DNA of 14,069 bases, taken from positions 1-14,069 of the forward strand of contig JAKIYU010000038.1 of the NCBI GenBank assembly GCA_022708385.1. Direction: 5' to 3'. The DNA is from Bacteroidota bacterium (GTDB taxonomy: Bacteria; Bacteroidota; Bacteroidia; Bacteroidales; PXBB01). Below are positions 1 through 6,904 of the stretch, piece by piece. Under the pieces are notes generated by a model that saw nothing but the letters and a program-made list of their open reading frames with translations, was not told the DNA's origin and did not search any database. Numbering within the stretch: position 1 is the first letter of the stretch; every line of letters begins with the position of its first letter. Made by a program: the position numbers and the translations under genes.

Positions 1-1
1 C

Positions 2-361
2 CCCCAGAAACTGGCAGGCCAGTGCTCAAAACTCAAATGCTGCCTCAACTACGAAAACGACCTTTATATTGAAGCCCTCAAAGAATTTCCACCCACCCCT
101 ATAACACTTAAAACAAAAAGCGGTGATGCCATTTACCAAAAAATTGATGTGCTCAAAAAAATGATGTGGTTCGCTTATGAAAAAGAACCCGAAACTTTAT
201 ACGCCGTACCCCTAAAAAAAGTATATGAAATTATTGAACTGAACAAAAAAAACCAACCAGCCGAAGACCTTGAAAAAGAAGCCACACAACTCATTCCCAA
301 ATCCAACATTATTAACTACTTCAACGAGGAAGATGACATTAAACGGTTCGATAAAAAATAA
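2..361 (+). CDS. ricT: RicT/YaaT-like PSP1-domain protein, C-terminal part (5' end outside the window)
   Basis: The reading frame is open from base 2 to the stop at 359-361 and gives 119 residues with no start, so the gene is cut by the window edge. It begins within the PSP1 domain. The visible stretch AGQCSKLKCCLNYEND matches the conserved cysteine motif of the RicT/YaaT family (C-x5-C-C followed by L-x-Y-E). In Bacillus the Ric proteins bind iron-sulfur clusters and act with RNase Y in mRNA processing; the role in Bacteroidota is not established. After the motif come about 90 residues ending in a charged, Lys/Glu-rich tail, as is usual for the Bacteroidota form. The end overlaps the start of gldH by 29 bases, which suggests co-transcription and coupled translation. 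Family assignment is fairly sure; function in this organism is inference. Confidence 0.85.
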   Translation, partial: PQKLAGQCSKLKCCLNYENDLYIEALKEFPPTPITLKTKSGDAIYQKIDVLKKMMWFAYEKEPETLYAVPLKKVYEIIELNKKNQPAEDLEKEATQLIPKSNIINYFNEEDDIKRFDKK

Positions 362-848
362 ACCTTTCGCTATTTTTAATTTTAAAAATTTCGTGTTTTC
401 CTGCCTTGCGCTATTCATGTTTTTTTCAGGTGGTTGTTCCCACCCACCCCTGTTCGAAAAAAACACGACAATCTGCAATGCCCTTTGGAGCAAGTACGAA
501 ATCATTTCCTTTGATGTAAATATTGAAGATACTACGGCAAAATATAATTTCTTTATCAATGTGAGAAATAAAACAGATTATGATTATGCCAACCTTTATC
601 TGTTTATGAATACGAAATACCCATCGGGAGATATAGCACGCGACACCATAGAATGTTTGCTCGCCGACAATAATGGCAAGTGGTTTGGAAAAGGCTGGGG
701 CAAATACCGTTTCTTAAGCCTGCCTCTTGGCAATCACATCAAATTTCCGCAAAAAGGTTTATACTCTTTCTCTTTCGAACAAGCTATGCGTACCGACACT
801 TTACAAAACATATCGGATATTGGAATACGTATCGAAAAATCACTATAA
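333..848 (+). CDS. gldH: Gliding motility lipoprotein GldH
   Basis: The product is a 171-residue lipoprotein. The chosen ATG gives a signal peptide with a basic N-region, a hydrophobic stretch (about residues 11-31) and a lipobox-like F-S-G-G-C, with the cysteine at residue 34. An in-frame ATG at 270 would add 21 polar residues and a longer overlap with ricT, so 333 is preferred. The mature part has the GldH pattern: Y-x-F-F-I-N-V-R-N-x-T-D-Y, then N-L-Y-L-F, then P-S-G, then D-T-I-E-C-x-L-A-D-x-N-G-K-W-x-G-K-G, and near the end E-Q-A-M-R and D-I-G-I-R-I-E. GldH is needed for gliding in Flavobacterium johnsoniae, but its molecular job is unknown and it also occurs in non-gliding Bacteroidota. 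It overlaps ricT and lies 14 bases before the PBP gene, so an envelope or peptidoglycan role is plausible (inference). Confidence 0.85.
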   Translation: MTLNGSIKNKPFAIFNFKNFVFSCLALFMFFSGGCSHPPLFEKNTTICNALWSKYEIISFDVNIEDTTAKYNFFINVRNKTDYDYANLYLFMNTKYPSGDIARDTIECLLADNNGKWFGKGWGKYRFLSLPLGNHIKFPQKGLYSFSFEQAMRTDTLQNISDIGIRIEKSL

Positions 849-862
849 AGCTCCAACTATTA

Positions 863-3112
863 ATGGCTAAAAGTAAAAACACACCAAACGTCAGAAAATA
901 CATTAAATATTTTTGGATATTTAACCTCGCATTCTTTTTTTTAATATTTCTCCTTTTTACATTTATTTCGTTGGGCTGGCTTGGGTTTATGCCTTCATTC
1001 GAAGAGCTGGAAAGCCCCAAAAGCAATCTGGCTTCTCAAATCTATTCATCCGACAATGTGCTGCTTGGCACCTATTATATTGAAAACCGCTCCAATGCAA
1101 ATTATTCAGAAATAAGTCCTAATGTAATAAATGCACTTATTGCAACCGAAGACGTAAGATTTGAAAAACATGCAGGTATTGATTACAAAGGTGTTTTAAG
1201 AGCCATTGTCAAAAGTATTATCCTTTCCGACAGGTCATCGGGTGGTGGCAGCACCATTACCCAGCAACTGGCCAAAAACCTGTTTCCCCGAAAGCCCAAT
1301 GCATCGCTTCCCGAACTGGTTTTAATAAAACTTAAAGAATGGGTAACAGCCATTAAACTTGAACATAATTACAGCAAACAGGAAATCATTGCTATGTACC
1401 TCAACACCGTTGATTTTGGCAGCCACGCCTATGGCATCAAATCGGCTGCTGCCACCTTCTTCAACACCACTCCCGATTCCCTCAAAGTTGAAGAGGCTGC
1501 TGTTCTTATCGGTCTCTTGAAAGCCCCCACCATGTTTAATCCCGTTAGAAATTACGATAAATCGCTGGCCCGCAGAAATGTGGTTCTTTCTCAAATGCTT
1601 AAATACGAATACCTCACACAAAAGGAATTTGACTCTATTTCCATCCTGCCCATAGACGTTTCACGATACCGCGTTACAGACCATCTGAGTGGCCTGGCAA
1701 CTTATTTCAGGGAATACCTGAGATTACAGCTTATTGAATGGTGCAAAACTAAAGAAAAACCGGATGGTGGAAATTACAATCTTTACAAAGACGGGCTGCG
1801 CATTTATACAACTATCGACTCACGTATGCAAAAGTATGCCGAAGACGCCGTTACAGAATATATGGGCAAAGAATTACAACCGCAGTTTTTCGAACACTGG
1901 AAAAATTACAAAAATGCCCCTTTCGACAGAAATCTGAGCGAAGAAGATATTAAACGCCTTATCCGACTCTCAATTAAACGTTCGGAACGCTACCGCCTTC
2001 TTAAAAGCGAAGGAGCACCGGTCGAAGTCATTGAACAAATTTTTAAGACACCTGTACCCATGACTATATTTACATGGAATGGTGAAGTAGATACAGTATT
2101 AAGCCCTTTGGATTCCATTATTTACTACAAACATTTTCTCAATGCCGGCCTTATGTCAATGGATCCTGCTACCGGATATGTTAAAGCCTATGTCGGCGGC
2201 ATCAATTACAAACATTTTAAATACGACCATGTTAAACTAAGCCGCCGGCAGGTGGGCTCTACCTTTAAACCATTTGTATATACGCTGGCCATGCAGGAAG
2301 GCGAGTTTTCGCCCTGCACCAAAGTACCCAATGTGCCTGTTACGTTCGAAACAGCCGATGGAAATAAATGGACACCCCGCAACTCAAACGACGCCCGTGA
2401 AGGGGAAATGGTAACCCTTAAATGGGCTTTAGCCAATTCTGTTAATTATATATCGGCTTACCTGATGAAAAGATATTCCCCGCAGGCTGTCGTGCAGATT
2501 GCACGTAAAATGGGGGTTACCAGCCCTATCGACGAAGTACCTGCCATTTGCCTGGGCGCCACCGATTTAACGGTTTACGAAATGGTGGGCGCTTATAATA
2601 CCTTTGTAAACAAAGGCGTTTATATTGAACCTATCTTTATAACCCGTATCGAAGATAAAAACGGTAACATTATCGAATCTTTTGTGCCACGCACCCAGGA
2701 AGCCATGAACGAAGAAACAGCCTATTTAATGCTTGAACTCATGAAAGGTGTGGTAGAAAGTGGTACCAGTGTGCGGCTTCGCTATAAATACGGCCTCACC
2801 AATCCCATTGCCGGCAAAACAGGCACTACCCAGAATAACTCCGACGGCTGGTTTATCGGATTGACACCCGACCTTGTAACAGGTGTCTGGGTTGGCGGCG
2901 AAGACCGCAGTATCCACTTCCGTACAATAACGTTTGGACAAGGTGCACACATGGCCTTACCTATATGGGCCATATATATGAAGAAAATTTACAACGACAC
3001 CAAATTAAACATTTCGCAAAGCGATTTCGATAAACCGGCCAAAGAACTAAAAGTGGAAACCGATTGCAATAAATATGAACAACAAAATAACTCTAAAGAA
3101 CCTGTACTCTGA
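863..3112 (+). CDS. Class A penicillin-binding protein (PBP1A type): peptidoglycan glycosyltransferase and transpeptidase
   Basis: This 749-residue bifunctional enzyme polymerises lipid II into glycan strands and cross-links the stem peptides on the outer face of the inner membrane. Residues 12-44 form a short cytoplasmic tail plus one membrane anchor. The GT51 glycosyltransferase domain spans roughly 60-240, with A-T-E-D-V-R-F-x-x-H-x-G (catalytic Glu96), G-G-G-S-T-I-T-Q-Q-L-A-K-N (127-139) and K-x-x-E-I-I-x-M-Y-L-N. The transpeptidase domain spans about 425-715, with S-T-F-K (Ser466 nucleophile), S-V-N (526-528) and K-T-G-T (652-655), all intact. The ATG at 863 gives the usual MAKSK-like start; the frame is open upstream to 680, but that part would run inside gldH and does not look like protein. 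It follows gldH by 14 bases and precedes the arginase-fold gene by 3 bases, so it sits in one operon with them. mrcA/ponA would be the usual symbol, but the paralogue cannot be fixed from the sequence alone. Confidence 0.95.
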   Translation: MAKSKNTPNVRKYIKYFWIFNLAFFFLIFLLFTFISLGWLGFMPSFEELESPKSNLASQIYSSDNVLLGTYYIENRSNANYSEISPNVINALIATEDVRFEKHAGIDYKGVLRAIVKSIILSDRSSGGGSTITQQLAKNLFPRKPNASLPELVLIKLKEWVTAIKLEHNYSKQEIIAMYLNTVDFGSHAYGIKSAAATFFNTTPDSLKVEEAAVLIGLLKAPTMFNPVRNYDKSLARRNVVLSQMLKYEYLTQKEFDSISILPIDVSRYRVTDHLSGLATYFREYLRLQLIEWCKTKEKPDGGNYNLYKDGLRIYTTIDSRMQKYAEDAVTEYMGKELQPQFFEHWKNYKNAPFDRNLSEEDIKRLIRLSIKRSERYRLLKSEGAPVEVIEQIFKTPVPMTIFTWNGEVDTVLSPLDSIIYYKHFLNAGLMSMDPATGYVKAYVGGINYKHFKYDHVKLSRRQVGSTFKPFVYTLAMQEGEFSPCTKVPNVPVTFETADGNKWTPRNSNDAREGEMVTLKWALANSVNYISAYLMKRYSPQAVVQIARKMGVTSPIDEVPAICLGATDLTVYEMVGAYNTFVNKGVYIEPIFITRIEDKNGNIIESFVPRTQEAMNEETAYLMLELMKGVVESGTSVRLRYKYGLTNPIAGKTGTTQNNSDGWFIGLTPDLVTGVWVGGEDRSIHFRTITFGQGAHMALPIWAIYMKKIYNDTKLNISQSDFDKPAKELKVETDCNKYEQQNNSKEPVL

Positions 3113-3115
3113 ATA

Positions 3116-4291
3116 ATGGAAATTGAAATTTACTTAGACCCTGTCAATATTGATTTTGACAGCAATCCTGATAAAAATGCACCCCAATGTTTCGGCGATA
3201 AAATTGTCGTTTACCGTGAAAAAAACAAATTCCCCGACCTTTCTGAAATAAATTTAGCCATCTTAGGGGTTAAAGAAGACAGAAATGCCCTGCTGAACAA
3301 AGGTTGCGCCGAAGGACCCGACCATATAAGAAAATACTTCTACGAATTGTATCCTGGTAATTACAACAATAAAATTGCCGACATTGGCAACATTATCCCT
3401 GGCAACACAGTTGACGACACGTACTTTGCTGTCAGCACTGTTATTGCAAAACTGATAAAATATAAAATTACCCCTATTATACTGGGTGGAAGCCAGGACA
3501 TCTCTTACGCCAATTACTTGGCCTACGAACAACTCGGTCAGATTATTAATATCGCCGCAGTGGATGCAGCATTCGACGTGGGTTATCAAAGCACCGACAT
3601 CACAGCCAAATCGTATCTCAGTAAAATTATTATGCACCAGCCCAGTTGCCTTTTCAATTTTACCAATATCGGCTTTCAAACCTACCTCGTTGACCAAAAA
3701 GCTATTAATCTAATGTCAAACCTGCTTTTCGACACCTACAGGCTGGGCAGTATCCGCGAAAACATTGAAGAAGCCGAACCCTATATAAGAAATGTTGACA
3801 TGGTTAGTTTCGATGTTGGTGCTATACGTATGTCCGATGCCCCTGGCAATGCCTATGCACTTCCCAACGGTTTTTACGGCGAAGAAGCCTGCCAGATTGC
3901 ACGCTATGCAGGTATAAGCGACAAATTAACTTCTATTGGCTTTTACGACTACAACCCATTGTTTGACAACCGCTTCCAGACTGCTGCTCTTATCGCTCAA
4001 ATTATCTGGTATTTTATCGACGGCTATTATAACAGAAAAAATGACTTCCCCCATATACAAAAAGACGACTATTTAAAATACAGGGTGTCCGTCAATGATA
4101 ATACACGTGAAATTGTATTTTACAAAAGTAAAAAAAGCGACCGATGGTGGATGGAAGTACCCTGCCCTACCGATATCAGCAAAAATTACCTCCGCCATTA
4201 TCTTGTGCCCTGTTCTTATAAAGATTATCTCTCTGCACTAAAAGAAGAAATGCCCGATAGATGGTGGCAGATTTTTCAAAAATTAATGTAA
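3116..4291 (+). CDS. Arginase/formimidoylglutamase-fold protein with degenerate metal site, probably non-catalytic
   Basis: The protein has 391 residues. The ureohydrolase fold is recognised from I-L-G-G-S-Q-D (122-128), the strand before D-A-A-F-D (150-154) and S-F-D-V-G-x-x-R-x-S-D-A-P (231-243), which stand where true arginases have G-G-x-H, D-A-H-x-D and S-x-D-x-D-x-x-D-P. Of the six manganese ligands, three aspartates remain (150, 154, 233) and three positions have changed: His to Gln127, His to Ala152 and Asp to Gly235. A working binuclear centre is therefore unlikely. The last 70 or so residues are an extra tail with two W-W pairs (344-345, 383-384) and K-D-Y-L. Database labels such as formimidoylglutamase would probably be misleading here. 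The gene starts 3 bases after the PBP stop, at the end of that operon, and lies just upstream of the T9SS block. A scaffold or regulatory role is only a guess. Confidence 0.8.
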   Translation: MEIEIYLDPVNIDFDSNPDKNAPQCFGDKIVVYREKNKFPDLSEINLAILGVKEDRNALLNKGCAEGPDHIRKYFYELYPGNYNNKIADIGNIIPGNTVDDTYFAVSTVIAKLIKYKITPIILGGSQDISYANYLAYEQLGQIINIAAVDAAFDVGYQSTDITAKSYLSKIIMHQPSCLFNFTNIGFQTYLVDQKAINLMSNLLFDTYRLGSIRENIEEAEPYIRNVDMVSFDVGAIRMSDAPGNAYALPNGFYGEEACQIARYAGISDKLTSIGFYDYNPLFDNRFQTAALIAQIIWYFIDGYYNRKNDFPHIQKDDYLKYRVSVNDNTREIVFYKSKKSDRWWMEVPCPTDISKNYLRHYLVPCSYKDYLSALKEEMPDRWWQIFQKLM

Positions 4292-4511
4292 CTTTCTAAC
4301 ATTTTTTTAACTAAAAATGTAACCTATTACCTTATATTTTGTATAAGGTATTTGCATTATTTTTCCGAAAAACACACAAAGTGCTTGTAAATCAAACGAA
4401 TATAACTCTCAATAAACATGATTTTTTTTATTAAAAAATTTGTTATTTCAAAATATTTATTGTTATTTTACTCTCTTTTTTTCAGGTAGTATTCATTTAA
4501 TTACATCAAAC
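4292..4511 (+). promoter_or_regulatory. A/T-rich gap before porP with two perfect dyads; probable 3' end of one operon and start of the T9SS operon
   Basis: This is the largest gap between genes on the + strand (220 bases). It has two consecutive inverted repeats. The first is ACATTTTT (4299-4306) with AAAAATGT (4313-4320), loop of 6. The second is TACCTTATA (4328-4336) with TATAAGGTA (4342-4350), loop of 5. Neither stem is GC-rich, and only a loose T-run (4359-4365 region) follows the second, so they are poor intrinsic terminators and could equally be a protein-binding dyad. I find no clean match to the Bacteroidota -7 element TAnnTTTG; the nearest are GGTATTTG (4347-4354) and AAAATTTG (4435-4442). 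That a promoter for porP-gldKLMN lies here is inferred from position. Confidence 0.4.
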
Positions 4512-5468
4512 ATGAAAAAAATATACTTTCTCTCATTATTCATTCTGATTTCAACTGTTTCCGCATTTTCACAACAGGAAGCTCAGTTCAGCCATAACAT
4601 GTTTAACAATATGGCCATTAATCCGGGTTACGCAGGTATGAGAGATGCTATCTGTGCCACGGCTCTTTTAAGGCAACAATGGGTGGGATTTACCGACCCC
4701 GATGGCAACAAAGGCGCACCTCAAACCAATTTAATTTCGATTGACGCCGGCATTAAACCTCTCAGAGGCGGGTTAGGTCTTACCATATTTCAGGATAAAT
4801 TAGGCTTTGAAAAAAATATTGGCGTAAAATTCGGTTATAATTACCATCTTCATGTGGGCCCCGGCCGCTTAGGCATTGGTGCTCAAATCGGTTTTCTGAA
4901 TAAAGAAATCGACTTCTCCAAGTTTAAACCCATTGATGCTACCGACCCTCTCCTTACCAGCAAGGCCAAAGAAACCACGATGATTACAGACGTTTCTTTT
5001 GGTGCATTTTATCAAATCCCGCAGAAACTTTATTTCGGCATTTCCTCTTCACAACTGCTTCAGTCGGACGGCACCCTGCAAGGCACAACAGCCACTTTAG
5101 CCCTGAAAAGACATTATTATATCTTAGCCGGATACCATTATCCGCTCCCTATGAATCCTACATTTGAATTACAACCATCTGTACTTATTAAAACTGATGC
5201 CGCTTCAACACAATTTGATATTAATGCACTGCTTAAATACAATAATCAGTTCTGGGGTGGCGTTAGTTATAGACAAACAGACGCCATTGTAGCTTTGGTG
5301 GGGGCTACTTTTAAAGATATTAATATCGGTTATGCTTATGATATTACTACTTCCGAAATCGGTAAAGATAAAAGAAGTAACGGCAGTCACGAAATTATGC
5401 TCGGTTACTGCTTCAAAGTCGAAATTGAAAGAATACCCCAAAGCTATAGAAACGTAAGGTTTTTATAA
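4512..5468 (+). CDS. porP: PorP/SprF family type IX secretion system outer-membrane protein
   Basis: The product has 318 residues. The ATG at 4512 gives a typical signal peptide (MKKIYFLSLFILISTVSAFS, cleavage near residue 20 before QQEAQFS); the frame is open upstream to 4440 but without a signal-like start. The mature N-terminus has the family signature Q-x-x-Q-F-S-x-x-M-F-N-N-x-x-x-I-N-P-G-Y-A-G, then R-Q-Q-W-V-G-F. The rest alternates short beta strands with glycine- and aromatic-rich turns, and it ends in S-H-E-I-M-L-G-Y-C-F plus a short tail, as expected of a beta-barrel. PorP is an outer-membrane T9SS component in Porphyromonas, and SprF paralogues serve adhesin export in Flavobacterium. 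Its place directly before gldK favours the core PorP role over a SprF paralogue paired with an adhesin. Confidence 0.92.
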   Translation: MKKIYFLSLFILISTVSAFSQQEAQFSHNMFNNMAINPGYAGMRDAICATALLRQQWVGFTDPDGNKGAPQTNLISIDAGIKPLRGGLGLTIFQDKLGFEKNIGVKFGYNYHLHVGPGRLGIGAQIGFLNKEIDFSKFKPIDATDPLLTSKAKETTMITDVSFGAFYQIPQKLYFGISSSQLLQSDGTLQGTTATLALKRHYYILAGYHYPLPMNPTFELQPSVLIKTDAASTQFDINALLKYNNQFWGGVSYRQTDAIVALVGATFKDINIGYAYDITTSEIGKDKRSNGSHEIMLGYCFKVEIERIPQSYRNVRFL

Positions 5469-5540
5469 TTTTTGTGAAACTTAATTTAATATATAAGCGT
5501 TTAAAAGCCTAAATCATTAATGAACATAAAACATCACAAT

Positions 5541-6854
5541 ATGAAAAAGCTCTTTTTGTTAATAGCCATTATCACTATACTAAGCAGTTGTGGCGATAAA
5601 GGCAGAGGACATCTCATAGGTGTGCAAGGCCGCGAGGAATGGTATCAACCCGACCCTTTCGGTATGCTCAATATCCCCGGTGGCAGCTACAACATGGGCA
5701 ACAACGACCAGGATGTACCCTATGCCCATGTAACACAAGCTAAAACTGTTACGGTACAAGCTTTTTGGATGGATGAAACAGAAGTAACAAATAACGAATA
5801 CCGCCAATTCGTTTATTGGGTTAGAGACTCTATTGCCAGAAGGCTTCTAGGTGGTGTTGATGAAACATTCCTTATTGCAGAAGATGAATATGGCGAACCT
5901 TATGACCCGCCTTTCCTCGAATGGGGCAAAAAAATAAAATGGGACTCTAAAGACGAAGAAGTCAGAGAAACACTGGCCGAGATGTATTTGCCCGAACATG
6001 AAAGATTTTACAGAAAAAAAGTGCTTGATACCCGCAAATTAAATTATGAATACTATTGGATAGATTTTAAATCGGCAGCAAATCCTGCAAACCGCCAGCA
6101 GGGTATGGTTGACAGGTCAAAATTCATTGTAAAAGGCGTTGTTAATGTTTATCCCGATACATTAGCATGGATACGAGATTTTACCTATTCATTTAATGAA
6201 CCTATGGCTCAAAATTATTTTTGGCATCCTGCTTACGACCATTATCCATTGGTAGGTGTAAACTGGGTGCAGGCTAGAGCTTTCTGTATCTGGAGAACAC
6301 AATTATTGAATACTTATCTTGAAATGACTGGCCAAACTATTGTTAATAACTTCAGGCTTCCCACCGAATCGGAATGGGAATGGGCGGCCAGAGGCGGTCT
6401 CGATTTAAGCTCTTATCCATGGGGTAGCCACTATATCCGCAACAGCGACGGCTGCTTCCTCGGCAACTACAAACCACTTCGTGGCAATTATGCCGATGAC
6501 GGCGGATTCCATACCGTTATCGTTGCCCACTACGCCCCCAACGACTTTGGCCTCTACGATATGGCCGGCAACGTTGCTGAGTGGACCAGCAATGCTTATG
6601 ACGAATCAGCTTACAATTTTGCCCACGACCTTAACATGGATTATTCCTACGAAGCTAAAGAATCTGACCCCGATGTACTTAAAAGAAAAGTCATCAGAGG
6701 CGGCTCTTGGAAAGATATCGGATATTTTATGCAGGTCGGCACACGCTCATTTGAATACCAGGATACTGCAAAATGTTACATCGGTTTCCGTTGTGTTCAG
6801 ACATACCTCGGCCGTCAAAAAGGCGATGGTCCGGGATCTTCAAATGTTTACTAA
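5541..6854 (+). CDS. gldK: GldK/PorK, T9SS ring lipoprotein with FGE-sulfatase fold
   Basis: The product is a 437-residue lipoprotein. The ATG at 5541 puts MKKLF at the start and the lipobox L-S-S-C at 14-17; an in-frame ATG at 5520 would only add seven polar residues. With GldN/PorN it forms the periplasmic ring under the outer membrane. The FGE-like domain is visible from about 42: I-P-G-G-S-Y-N-M-G, M-D-E-T-E-V-T-N-N-E-Y (77-87), V-G-V-N-W-x-x-A-x-A-F-C (238-249), R-L-P-T-E-S-E-W-E-W-A-A-R-G-G (272-286), D-M-A-G-N-V-A-E-W-T (340-349), V-I-R-G-G-S-W (384-390) and I-G-F-R-C (414-418). About 140 residues separate the first two blocks, an insertion relative to the formylglycine-generating enzyme. 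The two catalytic cysteines of that enzyme, which follow the G-G-S motif, are absent, in line with a structural role. The gene lies 72 bases after porP. Confidence 0.95.
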   Translation: MKKLFLLIAIITILSSCGDKGRGHLIGVQGREEWYQPDPFGMLNIPGGSYNMGNNDQDVPYAHVTQAKTVTVQAFWMDETEVTNNEYRQFVYWVRDSIARRLLGGVDETFLIAEDEYGEPYDPPFLEWGKKIKWDSKDEEVRETLAEMYLPEHERFYRKKVLDTRKLNYEYYWIDFKSAANPANRQQGMVDRSKFIVKGVVNVYPDTLAWIRDFTYSFNEPMAQNYFWHPAYDHYPLVGVNWVQARAFCIWRTQLLNTYLEMTGQTIVNNFRLPTESEWEWAARGGLDLSSYPWGSHYIRNSDGCFLGNYKPLRGNYADDGGFHTVIVAHYAPNDFGLYDMAGNVAEWTSNAYDESAYNFAHDLNMDYSYEAKESDPDVLKRKVIRGGSWKDIGYFMQVGTRSFEYQDTAKCYIGFRCVQTYLGRQKGDGPGSSNVY

Positions 6855-6904
6855 TTACAATTATTGTTAAATTAATTTTTACTAACTACTAAATCAAAAA
6901 AACT

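Noticed and set aside
212..559. 115-residue minus-strand frame opposite ricT and gldH
   Set aside because: Phe/Val/Asn-rich product typical of antisense reading of Lys-rich genes; the + strand genes are recognised by family motifs.
680..862. Upstream extension of the PBP frame to an ATG at 680
   Set aside because: This part lies inside gldH in another frame and does not resemble a PBP N-terminus; the ATG at 863 gives a normal short tail plus membrane anchor.
3263..3697. 144-residue open frame on the minus strand opposite the arginase-fold gene
   Set aside because: It is a shadow of a well-supported + strand gene, with no recognisable motif and no neighbouring signals.
6481..6870. 129-residue + strand frame overlapping the end of gldK
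   Set aside because: It is out of frame with gldK, has a Thr/Pro/Leu-rich composition typical of shifted translation, and no plausible start signal.
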